Assembly: GCA_947500755.1 (NCBI GenBank)
Contig: CANMTO010000003.1
Coordinates: forward strand, 62,001-126,000
Source: Flavobacteriales bacterium
GTDB lineage: Bacteria > Bacteroidota > Bacteroidia > Flavobacteriales_D > Crocinitomicaceae
Direction: 5' to 3'
Length of the DNA stretch: 64,000 nucleotides
Shown: positions 1 to 9,173 of the stretch, in pieces
How the letters are laid out: each line of letters starts with the position of its first letter
Position numbering within the stretch: the first letter of the stretch is position 1
Program-made: the position numbers and the translations under genes
Notes under the pieces: model-generated
Database searches by the model: none
Seen by the model: the letters and a program-made list of their open reading frames with translations, nothing else
Told to the model about the DNA's origin: nothing

Positions 1-1
1 A

Positions 2-541
2 TTCGAACTTTTAAATAAATCAGGTGCAAGTATCGGGGGAAACGCTTCCAAAGAATATGAACGTTTTCTAGCAAATGATATCACAACGTTCAATCCAACA
101 CTGTTAGAATTTCTTCAGGACATTGATTCGTTTAATGAAAATACATTTTTTATTATTTTATCCTCCGCGGCTTCGGGTAGAAAAGATATTATTCTCGAAT
201 ATGGAAATGATATAAACACTGTCGGATGGGACCCTGAAAAAACTACTTTATCGTCAGAAACTTTATTAAATAAGGTGATAAATCAAGTAACAGAAGGATT
301 ATCCGATGTTCAATATACAGGGTCAAATCAAATTAAAGTCACTCAAGGTTTTAGTTTAGATGAAAATACCATTGGACTCAATATGGACAACTCGCTTCAA
401 CGCTTGATTCATAAAAAAACACAGGCCAATGTAATTACTCTTTACGTTAACATTCGCATCTTAACCGGTGAAGACAATCTATATTACAGCGCTGCAACAG
501 CTTTAGGTAATATTATCGAACAGATCAAAACACTTGATTAA
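2..541 (+). CDS. Partial hypothetical protein (C-terminal 179 residues)
   Basis: The reading frame is open from the first bases of the window to the TAA at 539-541, so the gene begins outside the window; the GTG at 275 is an internal codon, not a start. The visible part has no signal peptide, membrane span or motif that I recognise. It is acidic and polar, with residues such as EYERFLANDI near the left edge and ending in EQIKTLD. No function is proposed. Whether it belongs with the DUF262 gene downstream cannot be judged, because about 360 bp of relic sequence separates them. Confidence 0.6.
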   Translation, partial: FELLNKSGASIGGNASKEYERFLANDITTFNPTLLEFLQDIDSFNENTFFIILSSAASGRKDIILEYGNDINTVGWDPEKTTLSSETLLNKVINQVTEGLSDVQYTGSNQIKVTQGFSLDENTIGLNMDNSLQRLIHKKTQANVITLYVNIRILTGEDNLYYSAATALGNIIEQIKTLD

Positions 542-595
542 ACAAATAATTCACATCGCTAACTGCATGCGCTCCGAAGCAATCTGAACTAGAAT

Positions 596-712
596 TTACT
601 CCTGAGTTTTTTCAACGAAATCGCTTTTTGGAATTTTCTGTCTTTTAGAGCCTACCTACTTCATATACAAGCCTTCAGCAAATCTCCTGATATCATCTTG
701 ACTCTGAAGAAT
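596..712 (-). pseudogene. Relic of the C-terminus of an acyl-CoA thioesterase-like gene
   Basis: Read on the minus strand in the frame that contains codons 712-663, the DNA encodes ILQSQDDIRRFAEGLY. This matches ILETEDDIRRFAEGLY in the intact thioesterase at 3704-4246 at 13 of 16 residues. The relic then has an in-frame TAG, followed by a lysine-rich tail (VGSKRQKIPKSDFVEKTQE) and TAA at 596-598, mirroring the basic tail of the intact protein. Third codon positions differ widely, so it is an old paralogue rather than a fresh copy. The rest of the gene is missing and is replaced upstream by a ydjM-like fragment in another frame. Confidence 0.6.
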
Positions 713-834
713 ACATCGAGGTCTGGAATAGTTCCGGCGATCGCTCCCCAGAGCACTGCGCGATTCCCCATTTTTCTTCCGGCAACTAATTCCCCAATTG
801 CACCTCCTAATACAATTTGTGTTAGTGAATCCAT
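661..834 (-). pseudogene. Truncated N-terminus of a YdjM-type membrane metal-dependent hydrolase
   Basis: From the ATG at 834 the minus strand encodes MDSLTQIVLGGAIGELVAG and continues to WGAIAGTIPDLDVFF. This is the characteristic start of the YdjM / LexA-regulated metal-dependent hydrolase family, whose members are normally several hundred residues and multi-spanning. Here homology stops after about 43 codons, at roughly 706-712, exactly where thioesterase-like coding begins in another frame; the frame then closes at 661. It is a broken gene joined to a second broken gene. An in-frame TTG at 870 would add twelve residues but is an unlikely start. Confidence 0.65.
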
Positions 835-905
835 GATGTTCAAAAATACAATTCGTAATTCACGCCACATTGCAACATTACCTTTATTTTTGTAGAAATC
901 CCAAG

Positions 906-1289
906 ATGAGCGCTCCGTTAGAATGTACTAAAGTCAAGGAAAAGATTGCTGTTGATGAACAAATAAAAACCTTTGAAGTCACCGAAAAACAGGTGATTGT
1001 TCATTGTTCCTTACATAGCCCCAACGGAACCTATCTTCGAATTTGGAAAAGCACCTATTTGAAAACAGAAAGCGGTCAGCACTGTCCCTTAGTAACATGG
1101 AAAGGAATCACGCTCGCTCCCCAATGGATGCCTTCTAGTGAAGAATATACCCGATTCACCTTAATTTTCACAGGACTCCCTTCCGATTGCAAACAATTTT
1201 CACTCATTGAAGATATCCCTGAAGACCATGGATTTGTAAAACACGGGATTCAACGTAATGGATCAGACATTTATCAGGTAGCGCTTTAA
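906..1289 (+). CDS. Hypothetical protein, 127 aa
   Basis: I chose the ATG at 906 (MSAPLECTKV) over the upstream TTG at 870, which lies in the ydjM relic. The protein is soluble, without signal peptide or membrane span. Visible features are a GITLAPQWMP segment near residue 80, then a FTLIFTGLP strand and a C-terminal GIQRNGSDIYQVAL. It resembles short uncharacterised Bacteroidota proteins, but I cannot name a family. The gene ends 10 bp before the DUF262 gene, so the two are probably co-transcribed, and a role in the same process is possible but unproven. Confidence 0.6.
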   Translation: MSAPLECTKVKEKIAVDEQIKTFEVTEKQVIVHCSLHSPNGTYLRIWKSTYLKTESGQHCPLVTWKGITLAPQWMPSSEEYTRFTLIFTGLPSDCKQFSLIEDIPEDHGFVKHGIQRNGSDIYQVAL

Positions 1290-1299
1290 ATAATCACAT

Positions 1300-3363
1300 A
1301 TGAAAGAATTACAAACCTTGCATTCCATCTTTAATCACCGGGTATTCAGAATCCCCGACTACCAGAGAGGCTATGCATGGAAAGAAAAACAACTCACTGA
1401 TTTTTGGGAGGATTTAATCAACCTTGATTCCGAACGTTACCACTATACCGGAGTATTGTCAATTAAAACATTTTCTGCTGACATTGCAAAGCAGTGGGAA
1501 GATGCTACATGGCTAATCGAAGACCGCGGATATGCACCTTGCCATATTGTAGACGGGCAGCAACGACTTACAACGATTTCTATTTTCATTCAGTGTTTAA
1601 TCGAAACATGCAGATCCTTAAACCCAACGAAATTGGATCACGAATTATTCATAAGCAGTTATTCGCTAAATGAAATACTATCCCAATACCTTGTTGAAAT
1701 CCAAGGGCCAAACAAGCTTATTAAAACCTATAAATTTGGGTATGAAGTCGATAATCCTTCCTATGAATTTTTAATTCATAGAATCTTTAATAATGATACA
1801 TCTAACCGCTTAGAAGAAACATATTATACGCTCAATCTAGAAAATGCCAAAGCTTTTTTTCTTGAGAATCTAAAAACGCAGGTTGAAGAAGAGGGCCCAG
1901 ACATATTATCCGAGTTATTCAAAAAACTCACACAACGCTTGATGTTTAATCTCTATGAGATTTCAGACGACTTCGATGTGTTTGTGGCATTTGAAACCAT
2001 GAATAACCGTGGAAAAAAACTATCAGACCTTGAACTGCTCAAGAATCGTTTAATTTATTTAACGACGCTTTACCCATCCAATGAAGTAAGCGAAGAAGAA
2101 CGTAAAGTGGTTCGAAATGCGGTTAATCAAACCTGGAAAGAGATCTATTATCAACTCGGACGAAATAAGAAAAACCCATTAAACGATGATGATTTTCTTC
2201 GTACCCATTGGATCATGTATTTTAAATATTCTCGAAAGCGTGGCGACGATTATATTCGATATTTACTTGATGAAGAATTCAATCCCAAGGTAGTACTCAA
2301 AAAAGTAGCTATTCATGCTGCCGGGATTGAATTAATTAAAGAACAACGAGATTTAGAAACAGAATTAGAGGATGACGATGACCTGGAGGATACACCAACA
2401 TTTACTTCTAGTTTAAGTTTAACCGACATTAAAGCCTATGTAGACAGTTTAAGAGAAGTAGTAGGGCATTGGTATAACACTTTTAATCCGGATACGGATA
2501 AATTCTCTAAAGAGGAGAAGTTATGGATGGATCGATTAAATCGGATTGGAATCGGATATTTTCGGCCCTTAGTAAGCTCCTTGTTTTCAGCAAAACACAT
2601 TTCAATAGGGGAACGCGTTCAAGTACTCCAAGAAATAGAACGGTTTATATTCGTTGCGTTTCGTGTATGCAGGGCACAGTCAAATTACGGGAACAGTAAA
2701 TACTACAACCTGGCACGTGGAATCTATAGAAATGAACTCCCCGTAGACGCCATACTCAGTGTATTAGCGGAAAACACGCAATGGACAAGAAATGAAAATG
2801 GCACATTAAAAACAACCTCGTTTCTTGACTATTTAGATCGGAAATTCAATTCGGATGGAACGGGGTATTACGGATGGAATGGGTTAAGGTATTTCCTATA
2901 CGAATACGAGGAGGAATTAATGCGTTCTCGAAACCAACCCAAGGTAAGCTGGCAACTTTTTATTCGAAGTGAACATGACCGAATATCAATCGAACACATT
3001 TATCCACAAACGGCAAATGCCGCGTGTTGGGAAACTCATTTCGGAACGCTTGCGGAAGCCTTAAAAAAGAGATATAATGGAAGCCTTGGGAATTTATTAC
3101 CCCTATCTTCTTCCATTAATTCAAGTTTACAGAATGACTGTTTCGAAGGTAAGAAACACGTGATTTACAATGCTGACGGACACGTTAAACGGAATGGGTA
3201 TATGAATGGTAGTTATTCAGAGCAGGAAGTTGCGCAGCTTAACGAATGGAATCCGGAACAAATTAGAACACGGGGACTAAAATTACTTGAATTCATGGAG
3301 AAGCGATGGGGAGTTACGCTTGGGGACGAAGATGAAAAGGTGTTACTTTTAGGAATAAAATAA
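1300..3363 (+). CDS. DUF262/DUF1524 (GmrSD-like) nuclease-type protein
   Basis: The 687-residue protein has the N-terminal DUF262 (ParB/Srx-fold) signature: IPDYQRGYAW at residues 18-27, DGQQRLTT from 85, and NNRGKKLSDLELLK near 234. The C-terminal third carries a DUF1524 HNH-type core: IEHIYPQ with His about 566, followed by GNLLPLSSSINSSLQN and a Lys-rich end. This is the architecture of GmrSD type IV restriction enzymes, which hydrolyse NTP and cleave modified DNA, and of related phage-defence proteins. Family membership is clear; the actual target is inferred. A 127-aa gene lies 10 bp upstream and a 92-aa membrane protein 6 bp downstream. Confidence 0.85.
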   Translation: MKELQTLHSIFNHRVFRIPDYQRGYAWKEKQLTDFWEDLINLDSERYHYTGVLSIKTFSADIAKQWEDATWLIEDRGYAPCHIVDGQQRLTTISIFIQCLIETCRSLNPTKLDHELFISSYSLNEILSQYLVEIQGPNKLIKTYKFGYEVDNPSYEFLIHRIFNNDTSNRLEETYYTLNLENAKAFFLENLKTQVEEEGPDILSELFKKLTQRLMFNLYEISDDFDVFVAFETMNNRGKKLSDLELLKNRLIYLTTLYPSNEVSEEERKVVRNAVNQTWKEIYYQLGRNKKNPLNDDDFLRTHWIMYFKYSRKRGDDYIRYLLDEEFNPKVVLKKVAIHAAGIELIKEQRDLETELEDDDDLEDTPTFTSSLSLTDIKAYVDSLREVVGHWYNTFNPDTDKFSKEEKLWMDRLNRIGIGYFRPLVSSLFSAKHISIGERVQVLQEIERFIFVAFRVCRAQSNYGNSKYYNLARGIYRNELPVDAILSVLAENTQWTRNENGTLKTTSFLDYLDRKFNSDGTGYYGWNGLRYFLYEYEEELMRSRNQPKVSWQLFIRSEHDRISIEHIYPQTANAACWETHFGTLAEALKKRYNGSLGNLLPLSSSINSSLQNDCFEGKKHVIYNADGHVKRNGYMNGSYSEQEVAQLNEWNPEQIRTRGLKLLEFMEKRWGVTLGDEDEKVLLLGIK

Positions 3364-3369
3364 CAGAAT

Positions 3370-3648
3370 ATGCTCGAAATCATTGGGATATATTTCGCTT
3401 CAAGAACGATTGGAGAATTAGCCTCTTCGAAAGGCTATTCCTCGGGGTTATATAGATTCTTAACCTTCCTTTTTTGGTTTGTTTTTGAGGTGGTTGGTGC
3501 AGTAATTGGCCTCTTACTTTTTGGAAATGAAGGGTTCCTGTTTTACATTTTTGCACTAGTTGGTGCGGTGTGCGGATTCCTACTGCTTAAGACGATTGTT
3601 AATCGGCTACCAAATAAGAATACATTCGAAGAAGAAGTAATTGATTAG
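3370..3648 (+). CDS. Small membrane protein, 92 aa
   Basis: The ATG at 3370 lies 6 bp after the DUF262 stop, consistent with one operon. Two to three hydrophobic helices are visible: FLTFLFWFVFEVVGAVIGLL around residues 28-55 and FYIFALVGAVCGFLLL around 58-76. The end is short and acidic (EEEVID). Similar small Gly/Ala-rich membrane proteins are common and uncharacterised in Bacteroidota. It could be an accessory of the neighbouring nuclease-like protein, or just a housekeeping neighbour. Confidence 0.6.
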   Translation: MLEIIGIYFASRTIGELASSKGYSSGLYRFLTFLFWFVFEVVGAVIGLLLFGNEGFLFYIFALVGAVCGFLLLKTIVNRLPNKNTFEEEVID

Positions 3649-3703
3649 TTAGCGAGATTACAACCTTAATTCCCATTGCGATGAAATTAACTCGAACAGG
3701 GCC

Positions 3704-4246
3704 TTAAGCAACTTTAAAGCGCTGATCTTTAAGCAAATCGATGAGTTGATTCGTTGTCTTATCTGACATATCTCCCCGAAGGGTCTTGCGTTTCTCCCGA
3801 CCAAGGTCGCGAAGATACAGGCCCTCAGCAAAACGGCGAATGTCATCTTCTGTTTCCAAAATTAAGCCTGGTACGGATTCGTTTTCAGGGGAATTGGTCA
3901 TAACCATGGTAAAAAAAGCCGTATTGGTATGTTTGATAATCCCTGTTTTAATATCCGTAGATTCAACCCTGATTCCAACAATCATGGATGTTTCCCCGAC
4001 ATAGTTAACCCGTGATTTTAGGGTTAATAAATTTCCAATTTCAGCTGGCGCATGAAAATCTACCCCATCCACGGAAATGGTAACCACATAACCTCCGCAG
4101 TGCTTAACCGCCGTAGCGTAGGCTACTTTATCCATTATGGAGAGAATTACCCCTCCATGAACCTTATCCCCAAAATTGGCAAAGCCGGGAGTCATTAATT
4201 CAGTGAATACTGTTTCGGATTCAATGACTGTTTTAAAATGTTCCAT
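3704..4246 (-). CDS. Hotdog-fold acyl-CoA thioesterase
   Basis: This 180-residue protein fits the YciA/BACH type of single hotdog acyl-CoA thioesterases, which hydrolyse acyl-CoA in the cytoplasm. The sequence shows MTPGFANFGDKVHGGVILSIMDKVAYATA near residues 18-46, where the helix after HGG carries the catalytic Asp of the family, then DGVDFHAPAEIGNLLTLKSRVNYVGETSM and FTMV. The C-terminal 45 residues are basic and contain ETEDDIRRFAEGLY. A degraded paralogue of this C-terminus lies at 596-712. The gene is monocistronic between a convergent operon and the porin gene. Confidence 0.8.
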   Translation of the reverse strand: MEHFKTVIESETVFTELMTPGFANFGDKVHGGVILSIMDKVAYATAVKHCGGYVVTISVDGVDFHAPAEIGNLLTLKSRVNYVGETSMIVGIRVESTDIKTGIIKHTNTAFFTMVMTNSPENESVPGLILETEDDIRRFAEGLYLRDLGREKRKTLRGDMSDKTTNQLIDLLKDQRFKVA

Positions 4247-4356
4247 ACTGACTTTTTTTGTGAAAATTAATACTAATAAACGGAATTATAGATTGATGAA
4301 CATGTAAACCACACCCTTGACTAAATAAATCAGAAGTATATGTAGCTATTTATAGC

Positions 4357-5409
4357 CTAGAATTTAAACGCCACTCCCGCGTTGAATTGCACATCCCAGT
4401 TCTCTCCTTTCAGGATGTTTTCTGTTGCTTTTAGGAATTTAGTATCGAGCCTTAGAGCAATTTGATCATTTAACTGATAGGTAGGACAAAGGGTAAATCC
4501 ACCAATTATTGTTTTATCTGCCTCACCAATTCTTGCGCAACGGTTATTCGGGTCATAAAAAACTTCTACGCGTTGTGCCAAGCTCCAATGCGCGTTGAAG
4601 GTATAGCGATTCATCACCTGTGCAGCACCCCAAATCTTACCAGATTCTATGCCCAGGTCGAGCGTTCCCCATGTTTCCCATTTCCCGTTCTTCCATGCGA
4701 CATTAACATGCTGATAAAACCGATTTATAGATAAACTATCTGGATATATTGACCCATAAAAAGCGCCATACATTAAGGATAGATTATCAGAGAAATTGTA
4801 CTTGTAGTGTGCGCCAACACTTGGTTTAATAATCGCAGGATCCCATCCAATACGCTGCCATCCATTCAACACGTGTACACCTGCTTCATGTTTTTTATTG
4901 TCACTCACGTAAAGCACACGCGTTCCGCTCAAATAATAGGGTGAGTTCTCAGCAACCAAACTCCGGGTTAAGGTTGGACAATCCGATGACACGGCAGATT
5001 CAATTCCAATATAGGAACTATAAACTCCAGCGTCCCACCAAATATTCTTTGATTTTGAAAGTTTGAACCCTACATAGGCTTCATTCAGTGGCTTTGCCCA
5101 AGCAGGCTCCGCTGCTAAATTGTATTGGCTATAATCTCCCGTCATCAAACCGACAGTTGCACGAAATCTGTTGCGATTCAATTCAACTTTTACCAAAAGT
5201 AAATTTGTTCTGAGCCTATTATTAACTTTATGGTTATATAGAAAGGACTCCTTTTTATTGTAATTACCCCAATGTTTACCGAAATATAAATCTCCAAATC
5301 CTGTGATTTTAAATAGCGTTTTTTTATTTCGGGACTGAAATTCAACCCCTTGAGAAAACCCTTTGAGCACAACACTCAACAGAACTACAAACACTAGATA
5401 TCTTCTCAT
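4357..5409 (-). CDS. Outer-membrane beta-barrel porin (BBP2/OmpL-like)
   Basis: Starting at the ATG at 5409 (MRRYLVFVVLLSVVLKGFSQ) gives a clean signal peptide; the longer frame to 5436 adds nine residues before it and is less likely. The mature chain of about 330 residues is dominated by alternating aromatic/polar strands and ends in VAFKF, a typical beta-signal. Segments such as ITGFGDLYFGKHWGNY and YLSGTRVLYVSDNKKHEAGVHVLNGWQ fit the BBP2 (OmpL-like) family of Bacteroidota porins. The substrate is unknown. The rpmH terminator lies between this start and the rpmH stop, so it has its own promoter. Confidence 0.75.
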   Translation of the reverse strand: MRRYLVFVVLLSVVLKGFSQGVEFQSRNKKTLFKITGFGDLYFGKHWGNYNKKESFLYNHKVNNRLRTNLLLVKVELNRNRFRATVGLMTGDYSQYNLAAEPAWAKPLNEAYVGFKLSKSKNIWWDAGVYSSYIGIESAVSSDCPTLTRSLVAENSPYYLSGTRVLYVSDNKKHEAGVHVLNGWQRIGWDPAIIKPSVGAHYKYNFSDNLSLMYGAFYGSIYPDSLSINRFYQHVNVAWKNGKWETWGTLDLGIESGKIWGAAQVMNRYTFNAHWSLAQRVEVFYDPNNRCARIGEADKTIIGGFTLCPTYQLNDQIALRLDTKFLKATENILKGENWDVQFNAGVAFKF

Positions 5410-5431
5410 TTTTAATCCTTTAAAACAAAAT

Positions 5432-5466
5432 TGCAAAAAAAAACCCTGACGAAAAGGTCAGGGTTT
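5432..5466 (-). terminator. Intrinsic terminator of rpmH
   Basis: A perfect 10-bp stem (AAACCCTGAC at 5441-5450 and GTCAGGGTTT at 5457-5466) with a 6-nt loop is followed, on the minus strand, by a run of T. It sits 19 bp after the rpmH stop. Confidence 0.85.
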
Positions 5467-5484
5467 GATATAATTAGTTTAATC

Positions 5485-5643
5485 CTATCTTTTGTGAAGT
5501 GGTTCGTCAGAAACGGTAAGTTTCTTTCTTCCTTTTTTGCGACGTGCAGCTAATACACGACGACCATTCTTGGTAGCCATTCTACTTCGGAAACCATGCT
5601 TGTTTCTTCGTTTTCTTTGTGAAGGTTGAAATGTTCTTTTCAT
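5485..5643 (-). CDS. rpmH: 50S ribosomal protein L34
   Basis: The minus strand from the ATG at 5643 encodes a 52-residue, extremely basic protein beginning [20 protein letters not shown] and continuing with [20 protein letters not shown], the hallmark of bacterial L34. The canonical length is about 45; the eight extra residues [11 protein letters not shown] at the end are typical of Bacteroidota L34. It is a structural protein of the large ribosomal subunit. It is divergent from the ABC exporter gene, with about 150 bp of shared promoter region between them, and ends at a strong hairpin terminator. Confidence 0.97.
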   Translation of the reverse strand: MKRTFQPSQRKRRNKHGFRSRMATKNGRRVLAARRKKGRKKLTVSDEPLHKR

Positions 5644-5793
5644 CGTCTTGTCTTTAAATATCTACCGAAAAACGGAGTGCAAATATACGATATTTTTCAG
5701 GAATTCAAATTGTTTTGATAAAAAAAATGAAATTATTCCTCACTCCCTTAAAAGTAGGTATTTTTGTATTGCAATCCATAAAAGTAGAACGCC

Positions 5794-7596
5794 TTGTCAT
5801 CGAAACCAAAAAACACCAAGAAGATTAGCGCTTCAAAGAAACTACGCTTTTTACTTTCCTATTTAAAACCCTACCTCTTTACCTACAGCATTGGGTGGAT
5901 TTTTCTTGTGCTTTCAACCCTTGCAGGACTTGTGTTTCCCTATTTGATGGGTGGATTACTGGGCGCAGATGCTGGAGGAAGCTCCGTGGATACTATTGGA
6001 CAAGTCTTATCTAAAAACTCAGTCAATGGAATAGCATTTGCGCTGTTTATTCTGTTCGGCATTCAATCCCTTTTCTCTTTTTTTAGGGTCGTATTATTTA
6101 ACAACGTTACAGAAAACGCGTTACGAGATTTGCGTAATGATGCATTTGAGCGCATGATATACATGCCGATGGATTTTTTCAATACGCACAAAGTAGGTGA
6201 ATTAACCAGCCGCATAGCCTCGGACATCACACAAATCCAAGAAACAATGCGCACCACCATTGCTGAATTTTTTAGGCAATTGGTTATTGTTGTTGGTGGA
6301 ATCACGTTTTTAGTATTCATCTCATGGAAACTTTCCCTAATCATGCTGGGGACTGTTCCTGTGATGGCAATTATCGCTGTGATTTTTGGTAGGTACATTC
6401 GTAAGTTAAGTAAGAATGCACAAGATTTCACCGCCGAATCTAATTCAATCATTGAAGAAGCCCTAAGTGGAATAGCCAATGTTAAAGCCTTTACGAATGA
6501 AGTATTCAACCTAAATCGCTTTAGAATCAATACGCAAAAAATGCGCGACCTGAATGTTAAGAGCGGCGTATGGCGGGGAGTCTTTGTATCCTTCATTATT
6601 TTCTGTCTGTTCGGAGCCATTGTGTTTATCATCTGGCAAGGAATGATCATGACACAAGGAGCTCATCCTACCCTACCCAAAGAAGGGTTTTATCAGTTTA
6701 TTTTATTTACCATCTTGATGGGGGCGAGTATAGGTTCTCTGCCGGAATTATATGCAAACATTCAAAAGGCCCTGGGTGCGGTTGAAAACCTTATTGAGAT
6801 CATGAACACGGCCACTGAAAGAGAATTAGTTGACGGGAATAAAAAACCAACGCTATCAGGCAATATCCGCTTGGAAGATGTTCATTTCCAATACCCGCAA
6901 CGCTTAGATGTCCCTGTACTCAGTGGAATAAATTTCAGCATTGGCAGAAACCAAACCCTTGCCGTAGTTGGAGGCTCAGGTGCTGGGAAATCAACCTTAG
7001 CCAGCTTACTCCTTCGGTATTATGAACCCCAATCCGGTGCTGTGTTTTTCGATGATACGAACACCCGTGAGATTGACTTGGAATATTTACGTTCACACAT
7101 TGCGATCGTACCCCAAGAAGTGATGCTTTTTGCGGATACCATTCAAGAGAACATTCGCTTTGGCAGACCCGAAGCAAGCACCCAAGAGATTGAGGATGCT
7201 GCAAAAGCCGCCAATGCCTTAGAATTCATACAAAGTTTTCCAGAGGGGATGAATACCCAAGTAGGAGATCGTGGAATACAATTATCGGGTGGACAAAAAC
7301 AACGCATTGCGATTGCTCGGGCAATTTTGAAAAATCCGGCGATTCTTATACTCGATGAAGCCACCTCAGCCTTAGATTCCGAATCTGAAAAACTAGTTCA
7401 AGATGCGCTTGATCGTTTAATGACCAATCGTACCGCAATCGTTATCGCGCATAGACTTTCCACCATTCGTAAAGCAGATAAAATCATCGTGCTTCAAGAG
7501 GGGAAGATCGTTGAAGAAGGTAACCATGAAACGTTGATTGCGCTGAACGGTGCCTATGCACGGTTTGTGGAGTTACAAAACCTTTCCGAGGCATGA
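5794..7596 (+). CDS. ABC exporter, fused permease/ATPase (MsbA-like)
   Basis: The 600-residue protein has an N-terminal six-helix exporter domain (about residues 25-330) and a C-terminal ATPase. Walker A is GGSGAGKS near 393-400, the signature is LSGGQ near 497, Walker B is ILILDEATSALDS near 517-529 and the H-loop is IVIAHRLST near 550. This makes it a homodimeric half-transporter of the MsbA/lipid or drug exporter type; the substrate cannot be told. The start is TTG at 5794; no ATG in frame would preserve the N-terminal region. A TATTTTTG box precedes it. Its stop overlaps the bshC start by 4 bp. Confidence 0.88.
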   Translation: MSSKPKNTKKISASKKLRFLLSYLKPYLFTYSIGWIFLVLSTLAGLVFPYLMGGLLGADAGGSSVDTIGQVLSKNSVNGIAFALFILFGIQSLFSFFRVVLFNNVTENALRDLRNDAFERMIYMPMDFFNTHKVGELTSRIASDITQIQETMRTTIAEFFRQLVIVVGGITFLVFISWKLSLIMLGTVPVMAIIAVIFGRYIRKLSKNAQDFTAESNSIIEEALSGIANVKAFTNEVFNLNRFRINTQKMRDLNVKSGVWRGVFVSFIIFCLFGAIVFIIWQGMIMTQGAHPTLPKEGFYQFILFTILMGASIGSLPELYANIQKALGAVENLIEIMNTATERELVDGNKKPTLSGNIRLEDVHFQYPQRLDVPVLSGINFSIGRNQTLAVVGGSGAGKSTLASLLLRYYEPQSGAVFFDDTNTREIDLEYLRSHIAIVPQEVMLFADTIQENIRFGRPEASTQEIEDAAKAANALEFIQSFPEGMNTQVGDRGIQLSGGQKQRIAIARAILKNPAILILDEATSALDSESEKLVQDALDRLMTNRTAIVIAHRLSTIRKADKIIVLQEGKIVEEGNHETLIALNGAYARFVELQNLSEA

Positions 7597-9173
7597 TTCC
7601 CTTAAAACGGTATCTGCTGCCCAGAACAGATGTCAATGGGTTTGGAACTGCGATTGAAAAATGGTCTAGCCAAAACAAACACACGTTTTTGAATGGAGAA
7701 GTCTCAAGGGCTCGCCTTCTTGAACAATGTAAAACTAAATCAACCACCTATTCAAGCGAGCATAGAAAAATACTTTGTTCGTACCTGAACCATCAATATT
7801 CAAAAAGTTCCACCACCGAAGCGCAGGAAAGAAATCTTAGGCACCTCGCTAAAGATAACACACTAACCATCACCACAGGTCACCAACTTTCCTTAGGCCT
7901 TGGCCCACTTTTCCTGATATACAAAGCGCTGCATGTAATTAATCTCTGCGAACAACTGAATAAAGAACAAACCGATTTTCATCTTGTTCCTGTTTTTTGG
8001 TTGGCCTCGGAAGACCACGATTTTGAAGAGATCAAATCCACCCAGTTTTTTCATAAAGATTTTGCGTGGGACTCGAATCAAACAGGGCCCGTCGGTAGAT
8101 TTGAAACCTCAGGCTTAACAGAAACCTACCACGCGATGCTATCGCTGTTCCAACAGGACGCGCAGGGTGAATTAACAGACCTCTTTCAACTCCGTGAAGG
8201 TCGATATGCAGAACACTATAAAACCCTACTAAATAACGTATTTGGGTCATATGGCTTGCTCATCATGGACGGCGATAATCCGGAGCTGAAGCGGATGTTT
8301 ATCCCGCTAATGCAAAAAGAGCTAGAAAGTCAATTCGTTTTTGAACACGTTAATAGAACAAATCAAGAATTACTGGATGCTGGTCAAAAAATACAAGCTC
8401 ATGTGCGACCAATTAACCTCTTTTACCTGACCGAGGGAAAAAGGTCGCGAATTATTCCTGCATCAGATGGGTTTCTTATTGATGAAATAGCATGGAAGAA
8501 AGATGTGTTATTTAAGGAATTAACAGAGTTTCCAGAACGATTTTCTCCGAATGTGTTGTTCCGTCCCATGTATCAAGAGTGTATTTTACCAAACATTTGC
8601 TATGTTGGTGGAAGTGGCGAAATGGCATATTGGGCTCAACTCAAGGCAACATTTTCTGCTGCGAATTTGGAATTTCCCTTAATCCAAACGCGGATAAGTG
8701 CGGTAATTACTCCAGATTATATCGATGAATCGGTATTGCCTTCCTATTTCAGCGACTTGTCAAATCAAATCGAAACACTCCTTTCAAAACAATCAAATCG
8801 AGATGCGGTCTTTAATGAAATCGATAAGGAAGTTATAAGCCTAAAGCTTCGCATGTCGGAAGGAATTTCAACCTTTGGTAACGAAGCGAATAAATGGTGT
8901 GGAGCACAACAGGCAAGCATTGATTCAAGCATAAGCCATTACAAGCAACGTTGGCAAAAAGAAGAAAAACAGCTATTGGATACACAAATCAAGCGGCTTG
9001 AACGGATTCATCGGGAATTGTATCCCAATAACATACCTCAAGAACGACAAATGAACCTGCTTCATTTTTGTGGAAAACATAGTATTTACGAATGGGTTGA
9101 AGCACTTCAAGGCCTAATCAATCCGTTTACTCAGGATATTCATATTTTTGTAAGAACCCATGAAACAGCATAA
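7593..9173 (+). CDS. bshC: Bacillithiol biosynthesis cysteine-adding enzyme
   Basis: BshC adds cysteine to GlcN-malate as the last step of bacillithiol synthesis. The 526-residue length is close to the family size of about 535. Diagnostic segments are TITTGHQLSLGLGPLFLIYKA (about residues 87-107), where the family nucleotide-like site lies, and HLVPVFWLASEDHDFEEI (about 130-147). A long charged helical region near residues 400-500 fits the coiled coil that dimerises BshC. The gene overlaps the upstream ABC exporter and downstream eda reading frames, indicating translational coupling. bshA and bshB are not in this window. Confidence 0.92.
   Translation: MIPLKRYLLPRTDVNGFGTAIEKWSSQNKHTFLNGEVSRARLLEQCKTKSTTYSSEHRKILCSYLNHQYSKSSTTEAQERNLRHLAKDNTLTITTGHQLSLGLGPLFLIYKALHVINLCEQLNKEQTDFHLVPVFWLASEDHDFEEIKSTQFFHKDFAWDSNQTGPVGRFETSGLTETYHAMLSLFQQDAQGELTDLFQLREGRYAEHYKTLLNNVFGSYGLLIMDGDNPELKRMFIPLMQKELESQFVFEHVNRTNQELLDAGQKIQAHVRPINLFYLTEGKRSRIIPASDGFLIDEIAWKKDVLFKELTEFPERFSPNVLFRPMYQECILPNICYVGGSGEMAYWAQLKATFSAANLEFPLIQTRISAVITPDYIDESVLPSYFSDLSNQIETLLSKQSNRDAVFNEIDKEVISLKLRMSEGISTFGNEANKWCGAQQASIDSSISHYKQRWQKEEKQLLDTQIKRLERIHRELYPNNIPQERQMNLLHFCGKHSIYEWVEALQGLINPFTQDIHIFVRTHETA

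Noticed and set aside
698-895. 65-codon plus-strand frame over the ydjM relic
   Set aside because: It is the antisense of a recognisable protein fragment and has no features of its own.
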